From Cyclobacterium marinum DSM 745 (GTDB taxonomy: Bacteria; Bacteroidota; Bacteroidia; Cytophagales; Cyclobacteriaceae), in the NCBI RefSeq assembly GCF_000222485.1, contig NC_015914.1, forward strand, positions 2,366,501-2,430,500: 64,000 nt of DNA, read 5' to 3'. Both the position numbers and the translations under genes were made by a program. The notes below the pieces were generated by a model that had not been told where the DNA came from, searched no databases, and saw only the letters and a program-made list of their open reading frames with translations. Positions 44,773-54,671 of this stretch are shown here, piece by piece (the stretch's first letter is position 1; the number at the start of each line of letters is the position of its first letter).

Positions 44773-47013
44773 ATGAAAAAAATAAATTTAAAGCTTCTCG
44801 TTTTTGTTGGCTTGCTGTTTGGTTTTTCGCAAGCACAAGGGCAACAATTGCCATCAAACAGCCAAAGGGTTCATCAAGATGTTCCTTTTGTTCAGGAGTA
44901 TGCCATTAAGTATTATTCCGAAGAGGTCCCGATGCTAGACAAAGTCTATGCAGACAGGAACGGTACCGTTCAGATATTAAGCAAATCAGGTTTACTAAGA
45001 CCGCATGCAGGAGCTTTCTTGTATCCCGGGACTTTGACTCCGGACAAGACCTACCTTGCCATGAAAGATAAAAATATTGTTAGCATCAGCACGGTGGAGA
45101 ATCAGTTTGTCTACTTGGATGACAAGGCAGTGTTTAGTAATGCTTGGGCAGGGAGCCTATACCTCCAACACGAATTACCAAGTGCAGCCTCTTTTGCTCA
45201 TGGAAAAGACTTTACATTTTTGGTTTCAGACGGTGGTCATATTCACTTGGTAAGCAAAGACGGAGTTTCTTATAAAGGCAAGATCAGTGGCTCTCCAGTG
45301 ATAGAAATCACCTATGATGCCGCTACCGAAAGGTTTTTGCTTTTGGCAGAAAACAAGTTAATGTCTTTTTCACCGGCAGATAAAAAATTAAAGACACTTA
45401 CTGAAGGAGCCGGGTTTACCAGTTTTGTAGTACGTGAAGGAAAAAATAAACTTGCCATAGCTACCAAAGACGGCTATTTTGAGTGGGACCTGCTTAGCGA
45501 TAAAAAAGTGGGGCAAAAGCAGAATGCTTTGCCATGGCCAGTATTGACCAGCCTAACAGAAATCAATGGTTTGTTATGGTTTGGTTCAGAACAAGGCGCC
45601 TTTATGGAAAAGGAAGACGGCAAATTTAATTATTACTTTGGAGAGAGATGGCTACCTGGTGACAAGGTATTACATATCAGCCAAAAGAATGCGGATGAAG
45701 TATTGATCCTGACAGACAAAGGTCTAGGGAAGTTGGTGTTTATGTCTCAGACTTTGGCGGAAAAAGCAGCATATTATGAGCAGCAGGTTAGGGATCGTCA
45801 CATTCGACATGGTTTTAATTCCACCCTAACCCGAATGGAGAAGGGGAATTTTGACACCGGAAGATTGGGTGATTCAGACAATGATGGTTTATGGACTTCT
45901 ATGTATTTGGGAGGTGAGGCATTTCGCTATGCTGTGACCGGCTCTGAAGAGGCCTTACAAAATGTGAAAGAATCTTTGGATGCTATGGAAAGGCTTTACA
46001 CCATTAATCCTGTAGAAGGGTTCCCTTCAAGGTCTTTCTCTAGAAGTGGATATATAGAAAAGTTGGCCGATCCAGATAGGTGGCAGCATGCATCTGATCC
46101 CGAGTGGGACTGGAAAGCTACCACGAGCAGTGATGAGGTAATTGGACATGTTTTTGTTTTTGGAGTTATTGCAGAGTTGGTAGACAACGAAGCGTTGCGT
46201 CAGCAAGCCATAGGTTTATTGGATCAATTGATGACCCATATTGTAGAAAATGACTGGTATCTGATTGATTATGATGGCAAACATACTACGTGGGGTAGGT
46301 GGAACCCAGAATACGTGAATGGCTTCCCTACCATGGTTGGTGACAGGAAACTAAACTCTTCCAATATTATAGCCATGTTACAGACAGCTTACCATTTTAC
46401 AGGTAAGGAAATGTACAAAAAAGAAGCCTATAAATTAATGGAAAAGCATGGTTACTTAGAGAACCTTATGCGTCCAATGGAAGGAATTGGCAAAGCCGAA
46501 GAAGGAAGTGATGATTGGGCTGCCATGTTATCCGAATCTTGGAACCATTCAGATGATGAAATGTATTTTCTTGGTTATTGGGGTTTGTACCGATATGCTT
46601 TTACAGATGAGTTGAAAGCCCAATACAAAGAAGCCATCAAGGATCACTGGGAGGCGGAGCGTCCGGAGAAAGATGGATTGTGGAATATTTTTGGAGCTTT
46701 GGTGGATAGAGAAAATTTCGACCTTGAGGAAGCTGTTTGGTACCTTCAAGAATATCCATTGGATATGATTAGCTGGACTGCAAAAAATAGCCATAGAAAA
46801 GACATTGAAATTTTAGAGGAAAACTTCAGAAGACAAAGTACAAGTGAAGTGCTTCCCCCTGATGAATTGGCTATACGTAGACACAACGGAAACAGGTTCA
46901 CTTTAGAAGGTGGTAACGGTGGTAGCCAAGAGTATAGTGCAGGAGATATATGGCTTTTGCCTTACTGGATGGGGAGATACCTAAACGTAATTAGTGACCC
47001 ACTGATCAGATAG
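44773..47013 (+). CDS. Exported propeller/alpha-toroid protein, twin 2 (putative glycan-active)
   Basis: 746 residues, same architecture as twin 1. The signal peptides differ, residues about 24-349 are identical, residues about 350-446 differ at roughly a quarter of positions, and the rest is close again except near the C terminus. In the identical part only about ten silent base differences were seen. This mosaic suggests gene conversion or strong constraint on the propeller with divergence of part of the toroid, perhaps changing the substrate. It is followed by the aldolase gene after 2 bases, so it leads the aldolase-murQ operon. Confidence 0.8.
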   Translation: MKKINLKLLVFVGLLFGFSQAQGQQLPSNSQRVHQDVPFVQEYAIKYYSEEVPMLDKVYADRNGTVQILSKSGLLRPHAGAFLYPGTLTPDKTYLAMKDKNIVSISTVENQFVYLDDKAVFSNAWAGSLYLQHELPSAASFAHGKDFTFLVSDGGHIHLVSKDGVSYKGKISGSPVIEITYDAATERFLLLAENKLMSFSPADKKLKTLTEGAGFTSFVVREGKNKLAIATKDGYFEWDLLSDKKVGQKQNALPWPVLTSLTEINGLLWFGSEQGAFMEKEDGKFNYYFGERWLPGDKVLHISQKNADEVLILTDKGLGKLVFMSQTLAEKAAYYEQQVRDRHIRHGFNSTLTRMEKGNFDTGRLGDSDNDGLWTSMYLGGEAFRYAVTGSEEALQNVKESLDAMERLYTINPVEGFPSRSFSRSGYIEKLADPDRWQHASDPEWDWKATTSSDEVIGHVFVFGVIAELVDNEALRQQAIGLLDQLMTHIVENDWYLIDYDGKHTTWGRWNPEYVNGFPTMVGDRKLNSSNIIAMLQTAYHFTGKEMYKKEAYKLMEKHGYLENLMRPMEGIGKAEEGSDDWAAMLSESWNHSDDEMYFLGYWGLYRYAFTDELKAQYKEAIKDHWEAERPEKDGLWNIFGALVDRENFDLEEAVWYLQEYPLDMISWTAKNSHRKDIEILEENFRRQSTSEVLPPDELAIRRHNGNRFTLEGGNGGSQEYSAGDIWLLPYWMGRYLNVISDPLIR

Positions 47014-47015
47014 AG

Positions 47016-47828
47016 ATGAGCTTTAAAGATAAAATTCAATCCGGAAAATTGGTGCTTGGCACCTGTGTTACATCCAACAATCCCTTGTGGCCTAAAGCTT
47101 TGGCATCTTCCGGTCTGGATTTTGTTTTTATTGATACCGAACATATTTCTCTTTCCCGAAAAGACCTAGCAACTTTATGTGATGCTTATAAAGGTAGAGG
47201 GATTGTTCCAATCGTAAGGGTTTATAAAGCTGATCATCATTTGATTTGCCAGGCCATCGATGCCGGCGCAACAGGGGTAGTAATTCCATATGTAGAATCC
47301 GTTCAAGACGTTCAGGTATTAATAGGAGCAACCAAATTCAGACCATTAAAGGGGGAAAAATTAAATCTTTACTTAGAGGGCAGAGAAAAAGTACCCCCTG
47401 AGTTGGGGAATTATTTGGCCAATTATAACCTAGGACACCTAAGTATTGTAAATATTGAAAGTATTCCTGCATTGCAGCAATTGGATGAATTATTATCTTT
47501 GAAAGGTCTTGATGGTGTATTTATAGGTCCACATGATTTGTCAGTAAGTATGGGAATTCCTGAAGCTTATGATCATCCTGATTTTATAAAAGCTGTTAGG
47601 CAGATCATCCAAACTAGTAGAAAGTTGGGATTGTTGGTAGGCATTCATTTTTCTGAAACCATTGAAAGACAAATTTTCTGGATAAAGGAGGGGGTAAATA
47701 TGGTGGTTCATAGTTCTGATTTTGCTTTATTTACACAGCGATTAAATGAAGACTTAGACTGTGTGAGGGATAACTTTGGAGGTGCGGATACCCACAAACA
47801 AAAAGCTCCTAAAAATCCTGCTATTTAA
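47016..47828 (+). CDS. HpcH/HpaI family aldolase
   Basis: 270 residues, class II pyruvate aldolase of the HpcH/HpaI family. Motifs: VFIDTEHIS near residue 34, the arginine in PIVRVYK, VNIESIPAL with the metal-binding Glu, and GPHDLSVSMG with the metal-binding Asp. It reversibly splits 2-keto-3-deoxy acids into pyruvate and an aldehyde. It has no signal peptide, so it works in the cytoplasm. It starts 2 bases after twin 2 and is 35 bases before murQ. In this locus it could cleave a nonulosonic or 3-deoxy sugar acid derived from the imported glycan. Confidence 0.9.
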   Translation: MSFKDKIQSGKLVLGTCVTSNNPLWPKALASSGLDFVFIDTEHISLSRKDLATLCDAYKGRGIVPIVRVYKADHHLICQAIDAGATGVVIPYVESVQDVQVLIGATKFRPLKGEKLNLYLEGREKVPPELGNYLANYNLGHLSIVNIESIPALQQLDELLSLKGLDGVFIGPHDLSVSMGIPEAYDHPDFIKAVRQIIQTSRKLGLLVGIHFSETIERQIFWIKEGVNMVVHSSDFALFTQRLNEDLDCVRDNFGGADTHKQKAPKNPAI

Positions 47829-47863
47829 AAATTTTCTTGTGAACTTATTTAAACTGATATAAA

Positions 47864-48673
47864 ATGACAAAAATAACAGAACAACCCTCCTTGTACAGAC
47901 ATTTAGAGAAAATGTCCATAGAGGAGTTGACTGCGAATATTAACAATGAAGACAAGAAGGTGGCTCTTGCAATTGAAAAAGCCTTGCCGGAGATCAATCT
48001 GTTGATAAAAAACATTGTTGATAAACTTGAAAATGGAGGCAGGCTATTTTATTTAGGTGCCGGAAGTGGAGGTAGGCTTTCTGTATTGGATGCGATAGAG
48101 CTTCCTACAACTTATGGAATTCCTAAAGGAAAGGTAAATGTTATTTTGGCTGGAGGAGTGGATCGCTTGATCGAGGCGAGAGAAGAAAAAGAGGATGATC
48201 CTAATGCCGGATGGGAAGCATTGAAAGGCTATGAGGTTTCAGAAAATGACTTTGTTCTAGGGATTTCGGCGAGTGGGACTACTCCCTTTGTATTGGGCGC
48301 TTTAAAATCATGTAGGGCAAATGGTGTGTTAACCGGTTGTATAGTAAGCAATCCCGAATCTCCTATTGCCGCAAACGCAGATTACCCTGTTCAGGTACTT
48401 ACCGGACCTGAATTTGTTTCAGGTAGTACTAGAATGAAATGCGGCACTGCCCAGAAAATGATTTTTGACATGATTTCCACTACAAGTATGATTCGTTTAG
48501 GAAGAGTGGAAGACAATAAAATGGTCAACGTTTTATTGATCAATGATAAGATTGTTGACAGAAGTGTAAAGATGCTTATGGAGCGCGCAGAAATGAGTAA
48601 TTATGAGGAGGCCAAGGAGCTTTTAATGGAAAAAGGCTCCGTTAAATCAGCCTTAGAATCTTTAGGGAAATAG
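47864..48673 (+). CDS. murQ: N-acetylmuramic acid 6-phosphate etherase
   Basis: 269 residues, a SIS-domain enzyme. Family motifs: LGAGSGGRLSVLDAIELPTT (about residues 62-81), VLGISASGTTPFVLGAL, the GPEFVSGSTRMKCGTAQKM signature (about 184-202), and MVNVLLINDKIVDRS. MurQ cleaves the lactyl ether of MurNAc-6-phosphate to give GlcNAc-6-phosphate and D-lactate. It is slightly shorter than E. coli MurQ because the C-terminal helical part is reduced. It is last in the plus-strand arm and, with the ROK kinase and MFS transporter, points to use of muramic acid or a similar ether sugar. Confidence 0.95.
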   Translation: MTKITEQPSLYRHLEKMSIEELTANINNEDKKVALAIEKALPEINLLIKNIVDKLENGGRLFYLGAGSGGRLSVLDAIELPTTYGIPKGKVNVILAGGVDRLIEAREEKEDDPNAGWEALKGYEVSENDFVLGISASGTTPFVLGALKSCRANGVLTGCIVSNPESPIAANADYPVQVLTGPEFVSGSTRMKCGTAQKMIFDMISTTSMIRLGRVEDNKMVNVLLINDKIVDRSVKMLMERAEMSNYEEAKELLMEKGSVKSALESLGK

Positions 48674-48701
48674 TAAAAAGAAAATGGGCAAAGCCCGATA
48701 A

Positions 48702-48743
48702 AAAAAGGGTTCTGAAAATTTAATTTCAGAACCTTTTTTTTTT
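48702..48743. terminator. Bidirectional terminator between murQ and atpC
   Basis: GGTTCTGAAA (48708-48717) pairs with TTTCAGAACC (48724-48733), flanked by A-run and T-run. It serves the convergent murQ and atpDC units. Confidence 0.92.
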
Positions 48744-48758
48744 GAGAAAAGAAGTAAA

Positions 48759-49004
48759 TCAATCTACTACCTTTTCAGCCAATACAATAATTTTATTGTC
48801 ATTAACCTCTACTACTCCTCCATCTACCACTAATGACTTTTGCCCTTCGGCAGTGGTGTAAGAAACTGCACCTTTCTCAAGGGCAGAGATTATAGCAGCG
48901 TGGTTTTTCAATACTTGAAAGGAGCCATCGGCTCCGGGAAAGGTGGCTTCAGACACTTCTCCTTCAAATACTTTTTGGTCCGGTGTAATGATCTCTAAAT
49001 GCAT
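48759..49004 (-). CDS. atpC: ATP synthase F1 epsilon subunit
   Basis: 81 residues, covering the N-terminal beta-sandwich of subunit epsilon (LEIITPDQKVFEGEVSEATF, GSFQVLKNHAAIISALEKGA, VDGGVVEVNDNKIIVLAE). The C-terminal helical hairpin that inhibits ATP hydrolysis is missing, as in several Bacteroidota. It is 53 bases downstream of atpD. The two-gene atpD-atpC unit apart from the rest of the ATP synthase operon is the usual arrangement in this phylum. Confidence 0.95.
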   Translation of the reverse strand: MHLEIITPDQKVFEGEVSEATFPGADGSFQVLKNHAAIISALEKGAVSYTTAEGQKSLVVDGGVVEVNDNKIIVLAEKVVD

Positions 49005-49057
49005 GATTTATTTTATTAAAGGGTAATACTTTTTCGTATTACCCTAATAAATTGCTA

Positions 49058-50569
<1,512 letters not shown>

Positions 50570-50606
50570 TTAAGATGAATTGGAACAATACTTTTTAATT
50601 CGAGTG

Positions 50607-50636
50607 CAAAATTAGTTAATATTGCTGAATACCAAA
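50607..50636 (-). promoter_or_regulatory. Candidate promoter of atpD-atpC
   Basis: Read on the minus strand, TTTG (50636-50633) and TAATTTTG (50614-50607) are separated by 18 bases, close to the Bacteroidota -33/-7 consensus. The start point would be about 40 bases before the atpD ATG at 50560. Confidence 0.55.
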
Positions 50637-50734
50637 GGATGTTTTAAAAATTAATAAACTTTGATCCAAATTTTTATATTACTATTAACTTAATTATTGT
50701 TTTTAGCCTCTTTTTGCGGATTTTAATCACTTGA

Positions 50735-51217
50735 CTAAAAAATTCTTCTCGCCCGTACCCATCTTTTAGACCAATAAGTGGATTGTAAATTGTCTTCGGT
50801 AACACCTAAAGAAGTGGAAGCATGGATAAAGTAAGTCTTGCCCATTCTCTTTTCCAAGACAATTCCCGCATGGGTTACTTTGTTTCTCCTCCTCCCCGTT
50901 GCAAAAAAGATTACGTCTCCTTTTTTTAGTTTACTTCTCGATATCTTTTTCCCAATTTTACTTTGTTCTGCGGATACTCGTGGAAGGTTTACACCAACAC
51001 TTTGAAAGGAAAGGTAAACCAAAGCCGAACAATCCATTCCTGAGCGGGTATTGCCTCCATACCTATATGGCGTGCCTTGATAAGATTTGGCAGTATCGAT
51101 TACTTGTTGAATATTTTGCTGTCGGATTTTTCGGGTGGAAGAACAAGAACTATTAAGCAGAAGGATTAAACCAAAAATAAAAAATAAATAAGCGTATTTG
51201 TTGTGCTTTCCTAACAT
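50735..51217 (-). CDS. NlpC/P60 family cell-wall peptidase lipoprotein
   Basis: 160 residues. A lipoprotein signal (LNSSC, about residues 21-25) is followed by one NlpC/P60 domain: GTPYRYGG, the catalytic Cys in MDCSALVYLSF, LKKGDVIFF, the catalytic His in VTHAGIVL and the third polar residue His in YFIHAST. These enzymes cut peptide crosslinks of peptidoglycan (gamma-D-Glu-diaminopimelate bonds). It likely acts from the membrane during wall growth. It lies alone behind the atpD promoter region, transcribed on the same strand. Confidence 0.93.
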   Translation of the reverse strand: MLGKHNKYAYLFFIFGLILLLNSSCSSTRKIRQQNIQQVIDTAKSYQGTPYRYGGNTRSGMDCSALVYLSFQSVGVNLPRVSAEQSKIGKKISRSKLKKGDVIFFATGRRRNKVTHAGIVLEKRMGKTYFIHASTSLGVTEDNLQSTYWSKRWVRARRIF

Positions 51218-51640
51218 AAATGAAATAAGTTTTATAATGGGATAGAGACTCTTGTCAACCTTTCTCTAAGCTGTATGGAAAGATGACAAGCCCAATTATC
51301 CCATTGCTTTTGATCTTTTATTGATTTGCTGTTTATAAAATCCCCTAACAGTGACCATTTAAATCCAATTTGTTGTCGGTTACAATTTTAATATCACCTT
51401 GCTCAATTGTACTGAAAATAGTAGTGACCGGATCAATTCCGGCAATTTGGAGCAGGAAATATTATGGCACTGCTTGAGTTTAAAAATGTTAAGTTAGTTT
51501 AATTCAATTAAATTACTTTGCTGTAAGGATGCAATTTTTGATTTAATTTTTTAATTTTATTCATCAGTAGTCAATAATCTCTCCTAATTGCTTAGCATTT
51601 CACCCAAAAGCCTTATATAATCACTTTAACAAAGCATTCG
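51218..51640. other. Intergenic stretch with no recognised feature
   Basis: About 423 bases between the divergent NlpC/P60 and 81-residue unknown genes. Very AT-rich towards the right end. No ORF, terminator or repeat was found. It should hold promoters for both genes. Confidence 0.4.
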
Positions 51641-51886
51641 ATGAGTAAAGAGGACTTTAACAGGCTGAGTATTCAAAAGAAAACACAAAAGTTGTACACA
51701 GAAGGCACCTTTGTAGTGGCCATCCGGTACTATACCCATAAAGTAAACTTGTACTTATTGGGAAATGAATACATTGAGGTTTTTTATAACCACAAGCAGG
51801 ACCGAATTGATAAAATAGATTTTTTAAACCACAGGCATTCGCGGATGAAATTCTATTTGGATCAAATCAGCTTGAGTGAAATTTAA
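51641..51886 (+). CDS. Small hypothetical protein, 81 residues
   Basis: Not assigned to a named family. The product is basic and soluble. The pattern FVVAIRYYTHKVNLYLLGNEYIEVFYNH (three probable strands, residues about 24-50) followed by KIDFLNHRHSRMKFYLDQISL looks like a small beta-sheet with a helix, as in small conserved Bacteroidota proteins of unknown function. The ORF is well framed and ends 9 bases from the convergent coaE stop. The coding call rests on length, composition and context. Confidence 0.65.
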   Translation: MSKEDFNRLSIQKKTQKLYTEGTFVVAIRYYTHKVNLYLLGNEYIEVFYNHKQDRIDKIDFLNHRHSRMKFYLDQISLSEI

Positions 51887-51894
51887 TTGAAATT

Positions 51895-52503
51895 TTATTT
51901 GGCCATGGCAAGCAATTGCGCATGGATTTTTATCACTTGAGGGATTACCAGGATGGATTCATCATTGGTCACCAAGAAATCAGCCAGCTTATTTTTTTCC
52001 TTGTCAGTTAATTGTTTCTGAATTATTTGTTTGATTTGTGCTGTACTTCGCTGTGGATCTCTAGCCTTGACCCTTTCTGTACGAATGGATGCTGAGGCAG
52101 TAACATGGATTGTAGCATTCAGAGATTTATAAGAGCCTGTTTCAAATAATAAAGCAGCTTCTTTTAAAATATATACTGCTTCTTGGCGATCAACCCATTG
52201 CTTGAAGTCTTCCCCAACTACAGGGTGAACCAGCTCATTTATCCGAGAGGTTTTGACAGGGTCAGCAAAAACAATATTTGCCAAGTAGGAACGATTCAGC
52301 TCTCCATCTTGAGCATAGGATTCCTCTCCAAACTCCTTTGATATATTGTTTTTCAAGGTTTGGTGATAAGCCATAAGCCATTTGGCCCGGTCATCAGCAT
52401 TGTAAATTGGGACATTGAGGAGGGAAAATATCTTTGAAATCAAGGTCTTTCCGGCACCTATTCCCCCACTAATTCCGACAAGCAATGGTTTCTTCTTACT
52501 CAT
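51895..52503 (-). CDS. coaE: Dephospho-CoA kinase
   Basis: The ATG at 52503 gives 202 residues; the frame extends to 52563, but that part lies inside ybbR. The P-loop GGIGAGKTLISKIF (about residues 12-25), YNADDRAKWLM, and the lid segment VKARDPQRSTAQIKQIIQKQ are typical of CoaE. It phosphorylates the 3'-hydroxyl of dephospho-CoA, the last step of coenzyme A synthesis. It overlaps the ybbR stop by 8 bases, so it is translationally coupled, and is the last gene of the nusB string. Confidence 0.95.
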   Translation of the reverse strand: MSKKKPLLVGISGGIGAGKTLISKIFSLLNVPIYNADDRAKWLMAYHQTLKNNISKEFGEESYAQDGELNRSYLANIVFADPVKTSRINELVHPVVGEDFKQWVDRQEAVYILKEAALLFETGSYKSLNATIHVTASASIRTERVKARDPQRSTAQIKQIIQKQLTDKEKNKLADFLVTNDESILVIPQVIKIHAQLLAMAK

Positions 52504-53461
52504 AGACCAAATCAAAACTGCTGGGAGTGAAAGATATGTCTCGGATATAGGAGGGATTAACATTTAAGGTCACTGCTATGGAGCTGTCTTCTCTATTTCT
52601 ATTGTTATAATTTAAAACTGCTTTGAGGTTCAGGGCCTCCAGGTCATTTTGCTTTCGCTCATCCACCAATAGTTGCAGGCTGACGGTATTTGCTTCACTG
52701 TTGGTGCTTACATTACTAGGGAAATACAATTGATTAACACCTAATTCCAGGGTTTTCTCAATATAAGCAACTACCTGAAAGCTAATTTGGACAGTTTCTT
52801 CATCCAAATGTAGAAAGTTCCTTTTTGCTTTATCCAGTTCTAGAGGCAATAATTTGGAATAATGATTCTTGATATTGTTTTCTCCCAGTTGGACCATTAG
52901 TTTGCCATCAAGTTGTTCGATGACAGAAATTGGTCCTTTCACTGTAACAAATTCAGGATCTACCACAATAGGTGAGGCATAATCATGATTTTCTGCAAGG
53001 GTATTGGGTAAGGTATCAGGAATTATTTTAATCTTTTTTGATACAATCTTATCAATATTAAAAAATAAAGTGTCTTGGGTAATTCGCACCAAATTGGTTG
53101 TTGAAATATGCTCAGCCATTTGCTGACTGATTTGTTCTGTAACCAAATAAGGTTGATGCGAGGGGTCTTCGAGGGTAATTTCCAGCGGGCTCTGGCTAAT
53201 ATTTAGGTGCTTTTTTAATAGATCCCAACCATTTCCATTGATCTCAATTTTTATTACCTGTGGCAAAGGTTTCACCGCCATGTACTCATCCTCATCATAA
53301 TCGATAGAGATAGGTTGGTTAACTATGGTGGTGTAATTGTCTTTATTTAAAGCATTGAGTAACCAAAAGGTGGTAGCAGTGACAACGCACAATACTACCA
53401 CCTTCAAATTGGAAGTTTTATCTGGTCTAAATTTCCGGAAATAGTTACTAAATGTACTCAA
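52496..53461 (-). CDS. YbbR domain-containing protein
   Basis: 321 residues. One N-terminal transmembrane helix (VVVLCVVTATTFWLLNALN, about residues 20-38) is followed by an extracytoplasmic part with two or three YbbR-like repeats (VNQPISIDYDEDEY..., VVDPEFVTVKGPISVIEQL). In Firmicutes the homologous CdaR regulates the cyclic-di-AMP cyclase CdaA; in Bacteroidota the role is unknown. It lies between yajC (12 bases upstream) and coaE. Confidence 0.88.
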   Translation of the reverse strand: MSTFSNYFRKFRPDKTSNLKVVVLCVVTATTFWLLNALNKDNYTTIVNQPISIDYDEDEYMAVKPLPQVIKIEINGNGWDLLKKHLNISQSPLEITLEDPSHQPYLVTEQISQQMAEHISTTNLVRITQDTLFFNIDKIVSKKIKIIPDTLPNTLAENHDYASPIVVDPEFVTVKGPISVIEQLDGKLMVQLGENNIKNHYSKLLPLELDKAKRNFLHLDEETVQISFQVVAYIEKTLELGVNQLYFPSNVSTNSEANTVSLQLLVDERKQNDLEALNLKAVLNYNNRNREDSSIAVTLNVNPSYIRDISFTPSSFDLVYE

Positions 53462-53473
53462 TTGTACAGCAAA

Positions 53474-53794
53474 TTATTTTTCACTGGATAATTTTTTTGT
53501 GTAATCAAGAGACAAAGCGGATTTCTCTACTCGTATTTTCATTCCTTTGTCCAGTTCGATGGTTACGATGTCTCCTTCCACAGCATATACTTTGCCATGG
53601 ATGCCACCTACCGTAACTACTTGTTCTCCCTTCTTAATTTCAGAGATAAATTTGGTGGTTTCTTTTTGTTTTTTTTGCTGTGGTCTGATCATGAAGAAAT
53701 ACATGATTAGAATGATACTGCCAAAAAGAAATACCTGACCCATGATGCCACTACCTGCAGCACCGTCTATTTGAAGTAATATTGAATTGTACAT
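53474..53794 (-). CDS. yajC: Preprotein translocase subunit YajC
   Basis: 106 residues. One membrane helix near the N terminus (GQVFLFGSIILIMYFFMI, about residues 19-36) is followed by RPQQKKQKE and a soluble part with EIKKGEQVVTVGGIHGKV, the YajC signature. It is an accessory part of the Sec holotranslocon with SecDF. It is 2 bases after the DUF1573 gene and 12 before ybbR. Confidence 0.95.
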   Translation of the reverse strand: MYNSILLQIDGAAGSGIMGQVFLFGSIILIMYFFMIRPQQKKQKETTKFISEIKKGEQVVTVGGIHGKVYAVEGDIVTIELDKGMKIRVEKSALSLDYTKKLSSEK

Positions 53795-53796
53795 TT

Positions 53797-54342
53797 TTAT
53801 CGTTTTACTGGACCTGCACTAGGCGCGGTTGATGTTCCTGTTGATCTATTTACTGTTCCTTTTAGTCTTAACCTTGTTACACTTGGAGAAGTGTTGGCTT
53901 GAATCGTAACTGTCGGACTCTGAACACCGGATTTTCCTCTGGAGTTAAATACAACTTTAATAAAACCTTCATCACCCGGCTTTACTGGTTCTTTAGACCA
54001 TTCTGGGCTAGTGCAACCACAAGAAGCCTGAATATTTGAAATAATCAAAGGAACTTGTCCTTCATTTTTAAACTTAAAAACATGCTCAACTACTTTCCCC
54101 TCGTCAATGGTACCAAAATCAAAGATTTCTTCTTCAAAGCCAAAGGCTCCTACTGTGGCAGGATCAGCAGGCTGTACATTCTGTGCAGAAGAAGGAGTGA
54201 CTACCTGATTTTGTTCAAGCTGTGAAATCTTTTGCTCCAGTTCCTGTATTTTATCATCGTTCCCACTTCCTTTTTCACCACAGGCTCCCGCCATTATCAG
54301 TGTGAGGCCCAATAGCCACACTGAAAGATTAGAATACTTCAT
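53797..54342 (-). CDS. DUF1573 domain lipoprotein
   Basis: 181 residues. The lipobox MAGAC (about residues 17-21) is followed by a short coiled coil (DDKIQELEQKISQLEQNQ) and a DUF1573 beta-sandwich (FDFGTIDEGKVVEHVFKFKN, SCGCTSPEWS, VVFNSRGKSG). DUF1573 proteins are common in Bacteroidota, often beside yajC; the function is unknown, though the fold is Ig-like. The coiled coil suggests oligomerisation. Confidence 0.93.
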   Translation of the reverse strand: MKYSNLSVWLLGLTLIMAGACGEKGSGNDDKIQELEQKISQLEQNQVVTPSSAQNVQPADPATVGAFGFEEEIFDFGTIDEGKVVEHVFKFKNEGQVPLIISNIQASCGCTSPEWSKEPVKPGDEGFIKVVFNSRGKSGVQSPTVTIQANTSPSVTRLRLKGTVNRSTGTSTAPSAGPVKR

Positions 54343-54354
54343 AAATAGACTGTT

Positions 54355-54663
54355 TTAATTTTTGTTGTTGTCGTTGTTGATTTGATCAATAAGTTTATTG
54401 ACATCATTAAGCAAATTCTCTGCTTTGGATTTTGCTTCTGTAATGACTTTATCTCCTTCAGACCTAGCAATATTATCAGGCAGGTGCTTTTCATCTACCA
54501 TCTCATTGATCAGGTCTTCCAGTTCATTGCGATATTTTGCTAACCTGTAGGATAATTTATCTCGCGTATTATTTCCTGCATCAGGGGCAAAAAGCACCCC
54601 TAGTGTAGCACCCAATCCTGCTCCTAGAGCAAATGCGAATAATGAATTACTTTTTTTACCCAT
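54355..54663 (-). CDS. YtxH domain-containing protein
   Basis: 102 residues. The N terminus is a Gly/Ala-rich membrane segment (FALGAGLGATLGVLFAPDAG, about residues 10-29) ending in the YtxH-type FAPDAG turn. A charged helical tail with likely coiled coil follows. YtxH-like proteins are small stress-associated membrane proteins of unknown mechanism. It lies 8 bases after nusB and 12 before the DUF1573 gene. Confidence 0.9.
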   Translation of the reverse strand: MGKKSNSLFAFALGAGLGATLGVLFAPDAGNNTRDKLSYRLAKYRNELEDLINEMVDEKHLPDNIARSEGDKVITEAKSKAENLLNDVNKLIDQINNDNNKN

Positions 54664-54671
54664 TTTGTGTT

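Noticed and set aside
32024..48673. Reading the locus as a standard sialic acid (nan) operon
   Set aside because: No NanA or NanE homolog is present, MurQ is, and the sialidase-fold proteins lack a visible FRIP motif.
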